DNA of 64,000 nucleotides from Streptomyces griseus subsp. griseus (GCF_000720255.1 NZ_JOJE01000009.1:1-64000); one strand, 5' to 3'. Counted from the first letter of the stretch, positions 8,211-17,074 are shown. Notes: generated by a model not told the origin, from the letters alone. Numbers and translations: made by a program.

Positions 8211-8876
8211 GTGACCGTTCAAGACGTTGCCGGGCAGATGCCCGAGATTGCCGTCCTTCGTGAGCACTGCCGTTCCCTGGCCGTCCTGGAGGCGGCCCTG
8301 AGCCCTGAGTGGGCGGGCCGCTATCACTCCTTCACCTGCCGCTGGTCGGAGGGCGCGTCGATGGCCTCCATGCAGAACGGATCGGGCGACGAGTACTCAA
8401 TCGTCTTCACTGCCGGCGGCGCCTACATCCGTGGGTTCGATCACGAATCACCCATGAGCCCCTACGCGGAGGACGGGCTTTGGCCCGGAGTGCTCGATGA
8501 GGTTCCCGACGTCTTCCGACCCTGGGTTGAGGAGGTCGCGTTCTCGGATGAGGACGGGATGCCCCTCGTCACTGCGTGCATGTGGCGAGAGACCGGAGAC
8601 GACGGCTGGAGAACAGGGACGATCGACTTCCCCGAGGAGACAACGGAAGACCCGGACGGCGCCGCTTACCTCTTCCAGTTGCTGGTGGATCGCTCGCCGG
8701 AGGCGTTTCAGGAGTGGGCCCAGGACTACTACGAGGTCCCTGTCGACCTGGAGGCGGTTCGTCACGTTTTCTCATCGCGCCCCCTGACCGAGCGAGTGGT
8801 CAGTGCATTGAACCCGGAGATCACCCTGCCCGATCTCGCGCGGGACATCGCGGAGGCCGGCTATCCGCTGAGCTGA
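8211..8876 (+). CDS. Hypothetical acidic protein
   Basis: The frame is open far upstream, but that part is the IS630/repeat sequence in another reading. I take the GTG at 8211 (221 residues); GTG 8193 is also possible. The GTG at 8211 overlaps by GTGA the stop of a possible ten-codon leader (GTG 8182 to TGA 8214) that has AGAGGAAA before it, so translation may be coupled. The protein is soluble, very acidic, with many aromatic residues and no recognised motif. Codon use is typical of Streptomyces. Function unknown. Confidence 0.7.
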   Translation: MTVQDVAGQMPEIAVLREHCRSLAVLEAALSPEWAGRYHSFTCRWSEGASMASMQNGSGDEYSIVFTAGGAYIRGFDHESPMSPYAEDGLWPGVLDEVPDVFRPWVEEVAFSDEDGMPLVTACMWRETGDDGWRTGTIDFPEETTEDPDGAAYLFQLLVDRSPEAFQEWAQDYYEVPVDLEAVRHVFSSRPLTERVVSALNPEITLPDLARDIAEAGYPLS

Positions 8877-8925
8877 GACATCCGGCAACGACAAGGCCGG
8901 TCTGACGACGAGGATGCCGACGATG

Positions 8926-9180
8926 TCAGTCCGAGCGCGGGCTGGCTGACCGTACTCGACCGGGCCGAAGGATCCGGATCCGGGAGCCGCGGCACACGCG
9001 GCACCGGTTCGCGGTCAGCGGTGAAGGGACCTTGAGGCTGTGGACGTAGTAGTCCGCGTGTACGCGGCCCTGGCCATCGACCGAGTGCCGGATCTCGTAC
9101 GCGCCCTCCCAGGCGTGTCCGCAGCGCAGACACACGAACGAATAGGCTTCATGTATCGACTCGGCCTTCATCGTCATCAC
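8926..9180 (-). CDS. Small zinc-ribbon protein
   Basis: 84 residues; ATG codons at 9180, 9177 and 9171 are all possible starts, with AAGGGCG just upstream. Two CxxC pairs, CLRCGHAW (about 17-24) and CRVCRG (about 60-65), would bind one zinc ion. Between them is a short strand-rich segment (YEIRHSVDGQGRVHADYYV). The C-terminus is basic. It is divergent from the MarR gene, and the palindrome at 9240-9254 lies between them, so it may share that control. Function unknown. Confidence 0.75.
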   Translation of the reverse strand: MMTMKAESIHEAYSFVCLRCGHAWEGAYEIRHSVDGQGRVHADYYVHSLKVPSPLTANRCRVCRGSRIRILRPGRVRSASPRSD

Positions 9181-9239
9181 GCCCTTGTCCCGGAATCGTC
9201 GCGCCCGCGCGGCTCCAGACTTGTCGCACTCAGCTTAAC

Positions 9240-9254
9240 ATTGCATTCTGCAAT
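9240..9254. promoter_or_regulatory. Palindrome ATTGCA-TTC-TGCAAT, putative MarR operator 1
   Basis: Perfect 6-base arms with a 3-base spacer, 22 bases before the MarR start codon. The same core recurs at 9957 and 10101. Confidence 0.75.
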
Positions 9255-9276
9255 GATCGTAGCGGCGGAGTAGTCC

Positions 9277-9927
9277 GTGAGCGGAGAAGACCGTGAAAGA
9301 GATGGAACGGACACGATGACGCGGCAGGAACCCGAGCGGCTCGAGCCCGCGGCCGAGCCGGCCTCCCCCGCTGAACTCGACCAGGAGGCCGAGGAGGTCA
9401 CGCTCTCCGTCATGGCGGCGTCCAGGCTGCTCGTGGCGGTCTCCGCCCGCGCGCTCGCGTCCACCGACGACACCTTGACCCTGCCCCAGCTGCGGGCGCT
9501 GGTCGTGCTGGACACCTGCGGACCCGTCAAGCTCGCCGCCATGGCCGCGACGCTGGGGGTCAACCCCTCGACGGCCCTGCGCATGGTGGAACGCCTGGAG
9601 TCCGCGGGCCACATGGACCGCAAGACCAATCCCGACAACCGGCGCGAGGTCATCCTCCGCCTCACGCCCTCCGGGCGAGACCTGGTGGGGCGCGTCCTCG
9701 CCCACCGGCGTACCGAGATCCGCGCACTCGTACAACGGCTGCCCGCCGAAGCGCGCGCGGCTCTCGTTCCCGCCCTGAGGGCGCTGACCGAGGCGGCGGA
9801 CGAAATGGCCGTGGACCCCTTCGACGAGGTTCGCCGCGTGCGGGGCCTCATCGACGATCCGCTCAACCCGGCCCCGCCGGATTCGCCCCAGGGAGGCCGC
9901 CGTCGCCCCAAAGGCGGAACGGTCTGA
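9277..9927 (+). CDS. MarR-family transcriptional regulator
   Basis: 216 residues from the GTG at 9277 (CGGAG upstream); an ATG at 9316 would remove 13. After a Pro/Glu-rich lead, residues of about 45-160 form the winged-helix MarR fold: LPQLRALVVL, the recognition region LGVNPSTALRMVERLESAGHM, and the wing with DNRREVILRLTPSG. The C-terminal tail is basic and disordered. It lies upstream of, and co-directional with, the FAD/Fe-S oxidoreductase gene. Three near-identical palindromes, one before this gene and two before the next, suggest that it represses itself and the downstream enzymes, with release by a small acid or phenolic ligand (inference). Confidence 0.9.
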   Translation: MSGEDRERDGTDTMTRQEPERLEPAAEPASPAELDQEAEEVTLSVMAASRLLVAVSARALASTDDTLTLPQLRALVVLDTCGPVKLAAMAATLGVNPSTALRMVERLESAGHMDRKTNPDNRREVILRLTPSGRDLVGRVLAHRRTEIRALVQRLPAEARAALVPALRALTEAADEMAVDPFDEVRRVRGLIDDPLNPAPPDSPQGGRRRPKGGTV

Positions 9928-9956
9928 CCCCGACCGTCGACGCATCCGCGCATTTC

Positions 9957-9969
9957 TTGCATTATGCAC
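9957..9969. promoter_or_regulatory. Putative MarR operator 2
   Basis: TTGCA-TTA-TGCAC, one base off the TTGCA-N3-TGCAA consensus of operators 1 and 3. It lies 30 bases after the MarR stop and 240 bases before the oxidoreductase start. Confidence 0.65.
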
Positions 9970-10100
9970 CATTCGAGAGACCATGGAAGGGCGGGCAAGC
10001 GGGCCTCAGCCCACAGGCTCTCAGCCCTCAGCCGCGTATGCGTCTGAGCAGCTCAAGCGCATCTGAGCCCCGCTCCGGAAATCCACCGGAAGACGCGCTC

Positions 10101-10113
10101 TTGCACTCTGCAA
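10101..10113. promoter_or_regulatory. Putative MarR operator 3
   Basis: TTGCA-CTC-TGCAA, perfect arms, about 95 bases before the start of the FAD/Fe-S oxidoreductase gene. The 9928-10206 gap holds no gene, only operators 2 and 3. Confidence 0.75.
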
Positions 10114-10206
10114 TGTTGGGTACTCGGGCGCAGCGGCGGCAGGAGAAGGAGCCGACGAGGCCGGCCGTCGCGGACTGTCAACGGCTCGGGAAGGCGGATC
10201 GCTCTG

Positions 10207-13200
10207 ATGACTCACCCCCCTTTCGACGCCTCCGGGACGGACGCCGCCGAGTTGGAGGCGGCGCTGCGTGAGGCCGTGGATGGCGAGGTCCGGTTCGACG
10301 CGGGCAGCAGGGGGGCCTACTCCACCGACGGCTCGAACTACCGTCAGGTGCCGATCGGCGTCGTGGTGCCCCGTTCGGTGGAGGCCGGTGCGCGTGCGGT
10401 GCAGGTCTGCGCCCGTTTCGGTGCCCCTGTCCTGTCGCGAGGCGGTGGCACCAGTCTCGCCGGCCAGTCGACGAACACGGCCGTGGTGATCGACTGGAGC
10501 AAGTACTGCCACGGGCTGGTCTCCGTCGATCCCGACGCACGGACCTGTGTGGTCGAGCCGGGAATCGTGCTGGACGTCCTCAACCGTCGGCTGTCCGACC
10601 ACGGGCTGCAGTTCGGGCCGAAGCCCTCGACGCACAGCCACTGCGCCCTGGGCGGCATGATCGGCAACAACTCGTGCGGCGCGTCCGCGCAGGCGTACGG
10701 CAAGACCGTCGACAATGTGCGCCGCCTGGAGGTGCTCACCTACGACGGCACGCGGATGTGGGTGGGGCCGACTTCTGAGGCCGAGCGGGCGCGGATCACC
10801 GCGGAGGGCGGCCGACGCGCCGAGCTCTACGACGGCCTGGACCGTATCGTCGCCGAGTACCTCGCGGACATCCGGCGCGGTTACCCGAAGATCCCGCGCC
10901 GGGTCTCCGGCTACAACCTCGACTCGCTGCTGCCCGAGAACGGCTTCGACGTGGCCAGGGCGCTGGTCGGCAGCGAGGGAACGCTGGTGACCGTACTGCA
11001 CGCCGAGCTCGACCTGGTGCCGGTGCCGGCGTACCAGTCGCTGCTGGTCCTCGGCTACGACGACATCTGCGCGGCCGCCGACGACGTCACCCACCTGCTG
11101 CGGCACTGCGAACCCGGCCAGCTGGAGGCGCTGGACGGGCGCATGGCCCAGCTGATGCGCGAGGAGGGCGCCTACCTGGAGTCCCTGGACGCGCTGCCGG
11201 AGGGCGACAGCTGGTTGATGCTCCAGTTCGCCGGCGACAGTCAGGAGGAGGTCGACGAGCAGGCGCACGCGCTGCTGCGCGCCGTCGGCCGGACCGAGAA
11301 GGACGCCGACGTCGCGTTCTCCGACGACCCCGAGCGTGAGCAGCGGATGCTCAAGGCGCGCGAGGCCGGGCTCGGTGTCACCGCCCGCCCGCCGGACGAC
11401 CGGGAGACGTGGGAGGGCTGGGAGGACTCGGCCGTACCGCCCGAGCGGCTCGGTGACTATCTGCGGGACCTGAAGAAGCTGTTCGCGGAGTTCGGCTACG
11501 ACCACCCGTCCCTGTACGGCCACTTCGGGCAGGGCTGCGTCCACACCCGGATCCCGTTCGGGCTCAAGACCGCCGAGGGCGTGGCCGGCTTCCGCCGGTT
11601 CGTGGAGCGGGCCGCCGACCTCGTCGCCTCCTACGGCGGTTCCCTGTCGGGCGAGCACGGTGACGGCCAGTCCCGAGGCGAACTGCTCACCCGTATGTTC
11701 GGCGAGCGGCTCGTGACCGCGTTCGGGGAACTGAAGTCGCTGTTCGACCCCGGCGACCGGATGAACCCGGGGAAGATCGTCCACCCCAACCCCGTCGACG
11801 GGCAGCTTCGCCTCGGCCCGACCTGGCGCCCGGAGACCCCGGCGACGCACTTCGGCTTCCCTGAGGACGACCACTCCTTCAACCGGGCGGTGATGCGCTG
11901 CGTCGGCATCGGCAACTGCCGCGGTCACTCCGGCGGCGTGATGTGCCCCTCCTACCGGGCCACCATGGAGGAGGAACACTCCACACGCGGCCGGGCCCGG
12001 CTGCTGTTCGAGATGCTCGACGGCCACGCCGACTCGGCCGTCACGGACGGCTGGCGTTCCACCGAGGTGCGCGACGCGCTGGATCTGTGTCTGGCCTGCA
12101 AGGGCTGCAAGTCCGACTGCCCGACCGGGGTCGACATGGCCACCCTCAAGGCGGAGTTCCTCTCGCACCACTACGAGGGCCGGCTGCGCCCCGCCGCCCA
12201 CTACTCCATGGGCTGGCTCCCCGTGTGGGCGCGTCTGTCCCGTATCGCGCCGGGGCTGGTCAACGGCCTCCTGCACGCGCCCGGTCTGGCGCGGGCGGGC
12301 AAGCGCCTGGCCGGCGTGGACGAGGCCCGCTCGGCGCCCGTGTTCGCCGATCAGTCCTTCCTGCAGTGGTGGCGGGCCCGCGGCGTCGAGGAGCCCGACC
12401 CGGCCGACCCGCGCACCGTCGTGCTGTGGCCGGACACCTTCAGCACCTACTTCCACCCCTCGATCGCCGTCTCGGCGGTACGCGTCCTGGAGGACGCCGG
12501 TTTCCGCGTCGCCGTACCCACCCGGCCGGTGTGCTGCGGACTGACCTGGATCTCCACCGGGCAGCTGCCACTGGCGCAGAAGGTGCTGCGCCGCACCCTC
12601 GACGTGCTGCGCCCGTACCTGGAGGCGGGCACGCCGGTCATCGGCCTCGAACCGTCCTGCACCGCCGTCTTCCGCTCCGACGCCCCCGAGCTGATGCCCG
12701 CCGACCAGGACGTGCAGCGGCTGGCCGGGCAGGTCCGCACCTTCGCCGAGCACCTCGTCCACCACGCTCCCGAGGGCTGGCGGCCCCCGCGCCTCGGCCG
12801 GCGGGCGACCGTGCAGACCCACTGCCACCAGCACGCCATCATGAAGTTCGACGCCGACCGCGAGCTGATGCGCCGCGCCCACCTCGATGCCGACGTCCTC
12901 GACGAGGGCTGCTGCGGCCTGGCCGGCAACTTCGGCTTCGAACGCGGCCACCACGAGGTCTCCATGGCCGTCGCCGAACAGGGCGTCCTGCCCGCCGTCC
13001 AGGCCGCCGCCCCGGACAGCCTCGTCCTCGCCGACGGCTTCAGCTGCCGTACGCAGATCGAGCAGGGCGGCACCGGACGGCGGGCGCTGCACCTGGCCGA
13101 GGTCCTGGCCCTCGGCCTGGAGGGCACGCTCCCGGCCGAGCACCCGGAACGCCTGGCCGCACGCCCCGACCGGCCCTCCCGCGCGGCCCGCTGGGCGGCC

Positions 13201-13287
13201 GTGGCGGGTGCGGCCGCCCTGACGGCGACCGTCGCGACGGCGGTCGGCCGCGCGGCCCTGCGCTCGGTGCCCCGCCCCCGTCAGTAG
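10207..13287 (+). CDS. FAD-binding and Fe-S oxidoreductase (GlcD-GlpC fusion type)
   Basis: 1026 residues. The N-terminal half is an FAD-linked oxidase of the D-lactate/D-2-hydroxyacid dehydrogenase (VAO) type: RGGGTSLAGQS (78-88), GGMIGNNSCGA (149-159), then FAD-oxidase C-terminal features. The second half has ferredoxin-like clusters (CVGIGNC...CPS about 565-582; CLACKGCKSDCP about 628-639) and two CCG repeats (CCGLTW about 776; CCGLAGNFG about 902). This layout oxidises a 2-hydroxyacid and passes electrons through FeS to quinone. The last 30 residues are hydrophobic and may anchor the protein. The substrate cannot be read from sequence. First enzyme of a three-gene set behind MarR operators 2 and 3. 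Confidence 0.93.
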   Translation: MTHPPFDASGTDAAELEAALREAVDGEVRFDAGSRGAYSTDGSNYRQVPIGVVVPRSVEAGARAVQVCARFGAPVLSRGGGTSLAGQSTNTAVVIDWSKYCHGLVSVDPDARTCVVEPGIVLDVLNRRLSDHGLQFGPKPSTHSHCALGGMIGNNSCGASAQAYGKTVDNVRRLEVLTYDGTRMWVGPTSEAERARITAEGGRRAELYDGLDRIVAEYLADIRRGYPKIPRRVSGYNLDSLLPENGFDVARALVGSEGTLVTVLHAELDLVPVPAYQSLLVLGYDDICAAADDVTHLLRHCEPGQLEALDGRMAQLMREEGAYLESLDALPEGDSWLMLQFAGDSQEEVDEQAHALLRAVGRTEKDADVAFSDDPEREQRMLKAREAGLGVTARPPDDRETWEGWEDSAVPPERLGDYLRDLKKLFAEFGYDHPSLYGHFGQGCVHTRIPFGLKTAEGVAGFRRFVERAADLVASYGGSLSGEHGDGQSRGELLTRMFGERLVTAFGELKSLFDPGDRMNPGKIVHPNPVDGQLRLGPTWRPETPATHFGFPEDDHSFNRAVMRCVGIGNCRGHSGGVMCPSYRATMEEEHSTRGRARLLFEMLDGHADSAVTDGWRSTEVRDALDLCLACKGCKSDCPTGVDMATLKAEFLSHHYEGRLRPAAHYSMGWLPVWARLSRIAPGLVNGLLHAPGLARAGKRLAGVDEARSAPVFADQSFLQWWRARGVEEPDPADPRTVVLWPDTFSTYFHPSIAVSAVRVLEDAGFRVAVPTRPVCCGLTWISTGQLPLAQKVLRRTLDVLRPYLEAGTPVIGLEPSCTAVFRSDAPELMPADQDVQRLAGQVRTFAEHLVHHAPEGWRPPRLGRRATVQTHCHQHAIMKFDADRELMRRAHLDADVLDEGCCGLAGNFGFERGHHEVSMAVAEQGVLPAVQAAAPDSLVLADGFSCRTQIEQGGTGRRALHLAEVLALGLEGTLPAEHPERLAARPDRPSRAARWAAVAGAAALTATVATAVGRAALRSVPRPRQ

Positions 13288-13400
13288 TCCGCCCCGCCCC
13301 CGTCCGTAGTCCGCCCCGCGTAGTCCGCCTCGCCCATGGCCCGCCCCGCACTCACCCGCCCCGCACGCACGGTCCCCACACTCACCCGCCCCGCACGCAC
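13284..13400. repeat. Imperfect tandem GC-rich repeats between two genes
   Basis: GTAGTCCGCC-type units start at 13284, 13306 and 13320. An exact 22-base unit lies at 13349-13370 and 13379-13400 (period 30). They fill the gap before the thiamine-diphosphate enzyme gene. No hairpin with a U-tract is visible. Confidence 0.75.
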
Positions 13401-13420
13401 TACCGGAAAGGTCTTCGAAC

Positions 13421-15244
13421 ATGTCGAAGAAGGTCTCCGACCACCTCCTCGAGCGCCTGCGCGAATGGGAAGTCGAGCATGTCTTCGCCTACCCCGGCGA
13501 CGGCATCAACGGCCTGCTCGCGGCCTGGGGCCGCGCCGACGACAACCCCCGCTTCATCCAGGCCCGCCACGAGGAGATGGCCGCCTTCCAGGCCGTGGGC
13601 TACGCCAAGTTCTCCGGCAAGGTCGGCGTGTGCGCCGCCACCTCCGGGCCCGGCGCCGTCCACCTGCTCAACGGGCTGTACGACGCCAAGCTGGACCACG
13701 TTCCGGTGGTCGCGATCGTCGGACAGACCAACCGCAGCGCGATGGGCGGCTCCTACCAGCAGGAGATCGACCTGCTGAGCCTGTACAAGGACGTCGCCTC
13801 GGACTTCTGCGAGATGGTCACCGTCCCCGAGCAGCTGCCCAACGTCCTGGACCGGGCGATGCGCACCGCCATGTCACGCCGCTCCGTCACAGCCGTGATC
13901 ATCCCCGCCGACGTGCAGGAACTGGACTACTCGCCGCCCGGCCACGCCTTCAAGATGGTCCCTTCCAGCCTCGGCATGCCGCACTACGCGCCGGTACCGG
14001 GCGACGAGGACCTCACTCGCGCCGCCGAGGTCCTCAACGCGGGCGAGAAGGTGGCGGTGCTGGTCGGGCAGGGCGCGCGCGGGGCCCGTCAGGAGGTCAT
14101 GGCGGTCGCCGACCGGCTGGGCGCGGGAGTGGCCAAGGCGCTGCTGGGCAAGGACGCCCTCGACGACGACCTGCCCTATGTCACCGGCTCCATCGGCCTG
14201 CTGGGCACCCGGCCGTCGTACGAGCTGATGACCGGCTGCGACACCCTCCTGGTCATCGGGTCCTCCTTCCCCTACACCCAGTTCCTGCCGGAGTTCGGGC
14301 AGGCGCGGGCCGTGCAGATCGACATCGACCCGCACATGGTCGGCATGCGCTACCCGTTCGAGGTCAACCTGGTGGGTGACGCCCGCGAGACCCTGGCCCG
14401 GCTGCTGCCGCTGCTCGACTCGGCCAAGGACACCGGCTGGCGCAAGAAGATCGAGAAGGACACCGCCCGCTGGTGGGAGGTCATGCGGCGGCGCGCCGCG
14501 GTCGACGCCGACCCGGTCAACCCCGAGTACGTCGTGCACGCGCTGAACGACCTGCTGCCGGAGAACGTGATCCTGTCCTCCGACTCCGGCTCGGCCGCCA
14601 ACTGGTACGCCCGGCACCTGAAGCTGCGCGGCGCCATGCGCGGCTCGCTGTCCGGCACGCTCGCCACCATGGGACCCGGGGTGCCGTACGCGATGGGCGC
14701 GAAGTTCGCACACGGCGACCGTCCGGCGATCGCCCTCGTCGGCGACGGGGCGATGCAGATGAACGGCATGGCCGAGCTGATCACCATCGCCAAGTACTAC
14801 CGGGAGTGGGAGGACCCGCGGCTGATCGTGGCCGTCCTCAACAACCAGGACCTCAACCAGGTCACCTGGGAGATGCGCGCCATGGAGGGCGCCCCCCAGT
14901 TCGAAGCCTCCCAGTCGCTGCCCGACTTCCCCTACGCCGACTTCGCGCGCCTGGCCGGTCTGGAGGGGCTGCGCATCGAGAAGCCGCAGGACGTCCGGGG
15001 CGCCTGGGAGACGGCGTTGGCCGCCGACAGGCCCTGTGTGCTGGACTTCGTGACCGACCCTGCCGTACCGCCGATCCCGCCGCACGCGACCCTGGACCAG
15101 ATCGAGGCCGCCGCGAGCTCGATCCTCAAGGGTGACAGCGACCGTGCGGGCATGGTCCGCCAGGGCTTCAAGGCCAAGGTGCAGGAGTTCCTGCCCGGCA
15201 ACCACCACCGCGCGGACCGGCCCGGTACGGAGGGCGACACGTGA
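13421..15244 (+). CDS. Thiamine diphosphate-dependent enzyme (pyruvate oxidase/acetolactate synthase type)
   Basis: 607 residues from the ATG at 13421 (GGAAAGGT upstream). Family features are FAYPGDG (22-28), the cofactor-activating Glu in RHEEMAAFQAVGYA (49-62), a central domain with VLVGQGARGA, and the TPP-Mg motif running from GDGAMQMNG (about 440) to VLNNQD (about 472). This is the fold of PoxB-like pyruvate:quinone oxidoreductases and acetolactate synthase; gene context favours the former. It would decarboxylate pyruvate or a related 2-oxoacid, perhaps the product of the preceding dehydrogenase. Its stop overlaps the next start by GTGA. Confidence 0.9.
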   Translation: MSKKVSDHLLERLREWEVEHVFAYPGDGINGLLAAWGRADDNPRFIQARHEEMAAFQAVGYAKFSGKVGVCAATSGPGAVHLLNGLYDAKLDHVPVVAIVGQTNRSAMGGSYQQEIDLLSLYKDVASDFCEMVTVPEQLPNVLDRAMRTAMSRRSVTAVIIPADVQELDYSPPGHAFKMVPSSLGMPHYAPVPGDEDLTRAAEVLNAGEKVAVLVGQGARGARQEVMAVADRLGAGVAKALLGKDALDDDLPYVTGSIGLLGTRPSYELMTGCDTLLVIGSSFPYTQFLPEFGQARAVQIDIDPHMVGMRYPFEVNLVGDARETLARLLPLLDSAKDTGWRKKIEKDTARWWEVMRRRAAVDADPVNPEYVVHALNDLLPENVILSSDSGSAANWYARHLKLRGAMRGSLSGTLATMGPGVPYAMGAKFAHGDRPAIALVGDGAMQMNGMAELITIAKYYREWEDPRLIVAVLNNQDLNQVTWEMRAMEGAPQFEASQSLPDFPYADFARLAGLEGLRIEKPQDVRGAWETALAADRPCVLDFVTDPAVPPIPPHATLDQIEAAASSILKGDSDRAGMVRQGFKAKVQEFLPGNHHRADRPGTEGDT

Positions 15245-16350
15245 GCGACGCTCCGGTCGTGGCAGGGGTGGACACCGCCGTGTTCACCGTGCCCACGGAC
15301 TTCCCCGAGGCGGACGGCACGCTCGGCTGGGACAGCACCACCGTCGTCCTGGCCACCGTCCGCTGCGGGGACGTCACGGGCCTCGGCTACACCTACGCGC
15401 CCGCCGCCACGGCACGCGTCATCGAGGACCTGCTCGCCGACGTGGTCACCGGCTTGCCGGCGCTCGACGTGCCGCGGATGAACGAGGCCATGCACCGTGC
15501 GGTGCGCAACGCCGGACTGCCGGGCGTCGCCGCGCAGGCGATCGCGGCCGTGGACATCGCGCTGTGGGACCTGAAGGCCCGCCTGCTCGGCCTGCCTCTG
15601 GTCCACCTGCTGGGCGCGGCCCGCGACGAGGTGCCCGTTTACGGCAGCGGTGGCTTCACCACCTACGACGACGACCGGCAGGAGCGTCAACTGCGCGGCT
15701 GGGTCGAGGAAGAGGGCATTCCCCGCGTCAAGATCAAGATCGCGGAGTCGTGGGGGAGCGAGGAGGAACGCGACCGGCGGCGCGTCGCCAGGGCCCGCGC
15801 CGTCGTCGGCGACACCGTCGCCCTGTACGTGGACGCCAACGGCGGCTACGGCGCCAAGCAGGCCGTGCGCGTGGGCGGGGTGCTCGCCGACGAGGGTGTG
15901 ACCTGGTTCGAGGAGCCCGTCTCCTCCGACCACCTGACCACCCTCGCCGCGATCCGCGCCCAGGTCGGCCTAGACGTGGCGGCCGGAGAGTACGGCTACA
16001 CCCTGCCCTACTTCGAGCACATGCTCGCCGCCGGAGCCGTGGACTGCCTCCAGGCCGATGTCACGCGCTGCGGCGGCATCACCGTCTGGCTGCGCGCCGC
16101 CGCCCTCGCCCAGGCCCGCGGCATCGAGATCTCCGGACACTGCGCCCCGCACGCCCATGCGCACGCCGCAGCCGCCGTGCCCAACCTGCGGCACCTGGAG
16201 TGGTTCCACGACCATGTCCGCATCGAACGCATCCTGTTCGACGGTGTCCTCTCCCCCGCCGGTGGCGCCCTCACCCCGGGCGCCGACGGCGCACCCGGCC
16301 TCGGCCTCGCGCTCAACACCGAGCGGGCTGGGGCCTACCGGGTCGGCTGA
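15241..16350 (+). CDS. Enolase-superfamily (mandelate racemase/muconate lactonizing) enzyme
   Basis: 369 residues from the GTG at 15241, translationally coupled to the previous gene. The N-terminal capping domain is followed by a TIM barrel with the acid-base Lys pair in KIKIAE (about 163), metal ligands in YVDANGGY (D about 197), WFEEP (E about 222) and AGEYGY (E about 249), and a conserved His in GHCAPH. The family abstracts the proton alpha to a carboxylate, giving racemisation, cycloisomerisation or sugar-acid dehydration. With the two upstream enzymes it may process a hydroxy- or sugar acid; the exact substrate is not determinable. Confidence 0.88.
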   Translation: MSDAPVVAGVDTAVFTVPTDFPEADGTLGWDSTTVVLATVRCGDVTGLGYTYAPAATARVIEDLLADVVTGLPALDVPRMNEAMHRAVRNAGLPGVAAQAIAAVDIALWDLKARLLGLPLVHLLGAARDEVPVYGSGGFTTYDDDRQERQLRGWVEEEGIPRVKIKIAESWGSEEERDRRRVARARAVVGDTVALYVDANGGYGAKQAVRVGGVLADEGVTWFEEPVSSDHLTTLAAIRAQVGLDVAAGEYGYTLPYFEHMLAAGAVDCLQADVTRCGGITVWLRAAALAQARGIEISGHCAPHAHAHAAAAVPNLRHLEWFHDHVRIERILFDGVLSPAGGALTPGADGAPGLGLALNTERAGAYRVG

Positions 16351-16380
16351 CCGTCACGCGCGTCATGCCTTCGGCCGACA

Positions 16381-16406
16381 GCGGACCCCGCTCCTCCGCG
16401 GTCCGC
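16381..16406. terminator. Inverted repeat between convergent genes
   Basis: GCGGACC (16381-16387) pairs with GGTCCGC (16400-16406). It is placed 30 bases after the enolase-superfamily stop. Confidence 0.6.
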
Positions 16407-16510
16407 GAGAACGTCATGGTCCTGTGCTTCGCCGAACCGACCTCGGGCAGCTCGGGCAGCGGTGTCGCGGCGGCCTTCCCGGGACCGCCGGAAAGACGAG
16501 GACGAGACCG

Positions 16511-17074
16511 TCAGCCCTGCTTGCCTCGCCCGGTGAGCATGTCGCGGAACCGGTCGACCAGGCCGGCCCCGGGTGCGAGGAGCTTGTTGAGCGGCGGAGT
16601 GTCCGGTGCGGCGGGATGCGGACGGGTCGGAGCGGTCTTCTTGGCGGCGCGGACCTTGTCCCCCAACTCGTCGAGTGTCCCGGCCGGGCACGCGTCGGCG
16701 AGCAGCCGGAAGAGCCGGTCCTCCTCGTCCCTCACGTGCTCGGTGACGGAGGACTTCAGCTGGGCGATGAGCAGGTCGAACCGTGCGTCATCGGCCTGGC
16801 AGCCCTCCAGCTCCTTCAGCAGTCGCTCGACCTCCCTGTGGTCGGCGAGCTCCTTGTCGGCGAGATCGTCACCGTCGTCGACGTACCGGCGGACCGCCGG
16901 GTACAGGTGCTGCTCCTCGGCCACCGAGTGCCGGACCAGCTCCATCGTCAACTGGTCGGCGAGGCCACGGCGCGTCGCGGCGTCCGCCGTGTGCCTTTCG
17001 ATCTGCTCGAAGAGCCCTTCGACCTCGCGGTGATCGACGATCAGTTCCTGGATGACGTTTCCCTCATGTCCCAT
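16511..17074 (-). CDS. Hemerythrin-domain protein 1
   Basis: 187 residues from the ATG at 17074; AAAGGAG 13 bases upstream decides against the start at 17131. Hemerythrin/HHE helices carry DHREVEGLFEQIE (about 12-24), RHSVAEEQHLYPAV (about 48-61), a second DHREVERLL and EHVRDEEDRLF, giving the His/Glu ligands for a diiron site. The tail is Pro- and Lys-rich. Such proteins bind O2 or NO or sense redox state. The next gene upstream is a close paralogue, and the cytochrome b gene lies divergent beyond it, pointing to a role linked to respiration or nitrosative stress (inference). Confidence 0.9.
   Translation of the reverse strand: MGHEGNVIQELIVDHREVEGLFEQIERHTADAATRRGLADQLTMELVRHSVAEEQHLYPAVRRYVDDGDDLADKELADHREVERLLKELEGCQADDARFDLLIAQLKSSVTEHVRDEEDRLFRLLADACPAGTLDELGDKVRAAKKTAPTRPHPAAPDTPPLNKLLAPGAGLVDRFRDMLTGRGKQG

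Noticed and set aside
10021..13422. An 1133-residue minus-strand open frame over the FAD/Fe-S oxidoreductase gene
   Set aside because: It is the antisense shadow of a real gene in high-GC DNA: Arg/Gly/Val-rich, no domain, and no ribosome site. The same holds for other long antisense frames such as those over kgd, cvnA, lon and the thiamine-enzyme gene.
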